Source of the DNA: an uncultured Halieaceae bacterium
GTDB taxonomy: Bacteria > Pseudomonadota > Gammaproteobacteria > Pseudomonadales > Halieaceae
Direction of reading: 5' to 3'
DNA: 7,401 nucleotides
NCBI GenBank assembly: GCA_938074135.1
Contig: CALJFL010000075.1
Location: 1 to 7,401, forward strand
Position 1 is the first letter of the stretch. Every line of letters starts with the position of its first letter. The position numbers were made by a program, and so were the translations under genes. Positions 5,647 through 7,401 of this stretch are shown here, in pieces. The notes under the pieces were generated by a model, which saw only the letters and a program-made list of their open reading frames with translations, was not told where the DNA came from and searched no databases.

Positions 5647-6324
5647 TTACTTATCTATAAGCCTAGTAATATCAGTGTACTCCGCGGCCCTCGAGGCCGA
5701 AAAGGGTGTCAGTGCAGGCACCTCGCCCAGCAATGGTGCCGGCATAAGGCGCAACAATGTGTCCAGGTTTTCTTCATGGCAATTCATCCGCTCGCCGGGC
5801 TGGTTGGCAACCCAGCCAGCAAGGTGCAGCCCGTCACGGGCAATCGCCTCGGCGGTTAACAGCGCATGATTGATACAGCCCAGGCGCATACCCACCACGA
5901 GAATCACCCCCACTTGCAGTTCTTTCGCCAGATCGGCAAGTGTCTCGCGAGACCCCAATGGCACTCGCCAACCCCCCGCACCTTCAATCAACACCAGGTC
6001 GGCCCCGCCGAGCATTACACCCCGACACAGGCCCGCAAGTCGACTGACCTGCAGAGTTCGGCCCTCCTGGGCTGCCGCTATATGAGGTGCAATAGCGGCC
6101 TGCAAGGCCACCGGATTAACCTGTTCGTAGGGCATTGCCACTGACATCGCCTGCTGTAGCTGCAGGGCATCGTCATTTCGGCCCTGAGCGTCACAACCAG
6201 CCGCCACCGGTTTGATAGCGGCGGTCTTTAGTCCACGCTGATTGGCAGCCTCCAACAGGGCACAGGCCACCGCGGTTTTGCCGACCTCGGTATCAGTGCC
6301 GGTCACGAAATATGATTGTGTCAT
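5647..6324 (-). CDS. bioD: ATP-dependent dethiobiotin synthetase
   Basis: 225 residues, the same length as E. coli BioD. It closes the ureido ring of 7,8-diaminopelargonic acid with CO2 and ATP to give dethiobiotin, the penultimate step of biotin synthesis, in the cytoplasm as a homodimer. The P-loop is G9-TDTEVGKT (9-17), with K16 contacting phosphates. KPVAAG (38-43) supplies the conserved lysine, D51/D52 lie in the NDD segment, and EGAGGWRVP (114-122) is the second nucleotide/substrate loop. GMRLGCINHALLT (145-157) is also diagnostic. The ATG overlaps the stop codon of the upstream bioHC gene (ATGA), with GGAG about 6 nt before it, showing translational coupling within the biotin operon. 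It is the last gene of that operon. I see no strong terminator after it, only a weak AT-only hairpin at 5623-5639. Confidence 0.97.
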   Translation of the reverse strand: MTQSYFVTGTDTEVGKTAVACALLEAANQRGLKTAAIKPVAAGCDAQGRNDDALQLQQAMSVAMPYEQVNPVALQAAIAPHIAAAQEGRTLQVSRLAGLCRGVMLGGADLVLIEGAGGWRVPLGSRETLADLAKELQVGVILVVGMRLGCINHALLTAEAIARDGLHLAGWVANQPGERMNCHEENLDTLLRLMPAPLLGEVPALTPFSASRAAEYTDITRLIDK

Positions 6325-7401
6325 TGCTTCTCCAGTGTTCCGACCAGGACGTCATAGCTGGCCGGTAACCGGCCTTGTGCGCGAAACGGCTCATAGGCAT
6401 CAAACATCGCGCGCAGCTTGCGGCGGCCGGTCAACCCTGCCGGGCGGCCATCATTCATATTATGGGCCCCGAGCGTTTTCAGTTCCCGCAGTAATTCCGC
6501 GACGGTGTCGTAATACATGACAAACGGCTGCTCCTCGATCGTCAGGCTGACGCCGGGCAAAACACTGGCTGCGGCCATCAGCTGGCCTACCTCAAGAAAC
6601 GTATTAACGTGCTGGTGTTGATCAACTGCCGCCCATGCCAGGCGCAATTCCCGCAGCGTACCGGGACCCAAGGAGGTGAACAGGCATCGGCCCCCGGGCT
6701 TCAATACCCGGGCCAGTTCTGCCAGCAACAAGTCCGGCCGATTTGACCATTGCAGCGCCAGCGAGCTGAACACAAAGTCCAGCGAGGCACTGGCCAGCGG
6801 AATCTGCTCGGCGTCCCCCACCAGCCACAGACACGAAGAGCTGGAGGCTGTGCGGGCATGCTCTATCATGCCCTGCGCCAGGTCCAGACCAATATAACTG
6901 GCATTGGGGAACCGTTCGCACAGGGCCGGGCAGAAATAACCCGTGCCGCTACCGAGATCCAACACCCACCCGCCCACGCTCAACTGCGCCGGACAGCGCT
7001 CCAGAAGAGACAAACCAACATCACGCTGTAGAGCCGCGACAGAGTCATAGGCCGCGGCTGCGCGGCTGAAAGAGGCGGCAACCTCGGTTTTGTCCAGCGT
7101 GCTGCCAAGATCGTTGCCCGGCCAGAGTAGCTTTTGTTCAGCCAGGAAAGCGTGCAATCTGGCGGCTATGTCCTGCGGGCATTCCAACAAAGCCACATGG
7201 CTGGCTCCCGGCAGCAATTCAACCTGCAGCGGCTCACGGCCTGTCGGCACAGCCTCTAGTCGCTTGGCCAGAGCGCCCGGTACCAGACTATCCTCGCTGC
7301 CCAACAAATGTAGCTGCGCCAGCGCCAGTCGGGGCAAGACATCAACCAGATCGATATTTGCCAGCCATGTCAGCCCACAGGCCAGCTGGTCGCCGGGATC
7401 G
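6321..7401 (-). CDS. bioC: Biotin biosynthesis bifunctional protein BioHC (BioH-BioC fusion), 5' end outside window
   Basis: The frame is open from the right edge to the TGA at 6323-6321, about 360 residues. The first 85 or so visible residues are the C-terminal half of an alpha/beta hydrolase like BioH. They contain LTWLANIDL, LLGSEDSLVP with the likely catalytic Asp, and GASHVALLECP with the likely catalytic His; the serine nucleophile lies outside. After a short linker (about 90-102), a full BioC follows: DKTEVAASFSRAAAAYD, the SAM-binding motif VLDLGSGTG (about 146-154), GDAEQIPLASASLDFV, RVLKPGGRCLFTSLG, and the BioC-typical TLRELRLAW and VNTF. BioC methylates malonyl-ACP to start pimelate synthesis; BioH cleaves the methyl ester from pimeloyl-ACP. 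Having both in one chain pairs the capping and uncapping enzymes. Similar BioHC fusions are annotated in Saccharophagus and Teredinibacter. The stop overlaps the bioD start by 4 bp. Confidence 0.9.
   Translation of the reverse strand, partial: DPGDQLACGLTWLANIDLVDVLPRLALAQLHLLGSEDSLVPGALAKRLEAVPTGREPLQVELLPGASHVALLECPQDIAARLHAFLAEQKLLWPGNDLGSTLDKTEVAASFSRAAAAYDSVAALQRDVGLSLLERCPAQLSVGGWVLDLGSGTGYFCPALCERFPNASYIGLDLAQGMIEHARTASSSSCLWLVGDAEQIPLASASLDFVFSSLALQWSNRPDLLLAELARVLKPGGRCLFTSLGPGTLRELRLAWAAVDQHQHVNTFLEVGQLMAAASVLPGVSLTIEEQPFVMYYDTVAELLRELKTLGAHNMNDGRPAGLTGRRKLRAMFDAYEPFRAQGRLPASYDVLVGTLEKQ

Noticed and set aside
6321..7337. BioC as a separate gene starting at a TTG at 7337
   Set aside because: The frame continues upstream to the window edge with BioH-like sequence, and 7337 falls in the middle of the hydrolase domain, so this is a fusion and not a TTG start.

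Overview
The window looks like chromosomal DNA of a marine-type gammaproteobacterium, most plausibly in or near the Cellvibrionales (Halieaceae, Saccharophagus or Teredinibacter relatives). This rests on three things: a BioH-BioC fusion, a known arrangement in that group; EpmB; and two small proteins resembling families seen in Pseudomonas- and Marinobacter-like bacteria (DUF3094 and a DUF6316-like protein). The taxonomic guess is inference. I see no insertion sequences, integrase, CRISPR array or phage genes. The window reads as ordinary core genome with a few interesting local arrangements.

Layout from left to right. Positions 1-118 (minus) hold the first 39 codons of a glutamine-synthetase-family gene, probably gamma-glutamylputrescine synthetase (puuA). 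It is divergent, across a 113-bp gap, from puuB (232-1515, plus), an FAD-dependent gamma-glutamylputrescine oxidoreductase. Together they would carry out the first two steps of putrescine breakdown by the gamma-glutamylated pathway. Next is epmB (1606-2631, plus, TTG start), the radical-SAM lysine 2,3-aminomutase that makes beta-lysine for elongation factor P modification. It converges, one base apart, on a small DUF6316-like gene (2633-2869, minus). A gene-poor stretch of about 360 bp follows, with an AT-rich core. Then come a tRNA-Pro(CGG) gene on the minus strand with its own promoter and a strong terminator, and a 66-residue one-helix membrane protein of the DUF3094 type (3378-3578, minus).

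Further right, an acyl-CoA dehydrogenase of the large DmdC/AcdH-like type (3670-5463, minus) has its own promoter. It is followed by two tandem RNA hairpins, the second an intrinsic terminator whose U-tract ends exactly at the ATG of the DUF3094 gene. The right end is the 3' part of a biotin operon on the minus strand: a BioH-BioC fusion gene (5' end outside the window) overlaps bioD by 4 bp. Together these provide malonyl-ACP methylation, pimeloyl-ester hydrolysis and dethiobiotin formation.

I do not see a convincing wholly new system. The most interesting points are the terminator abutting the DUF3094 start codon with a second hairpin before it, the BioHC fusion, and the two conserved small proteins of unknown function.
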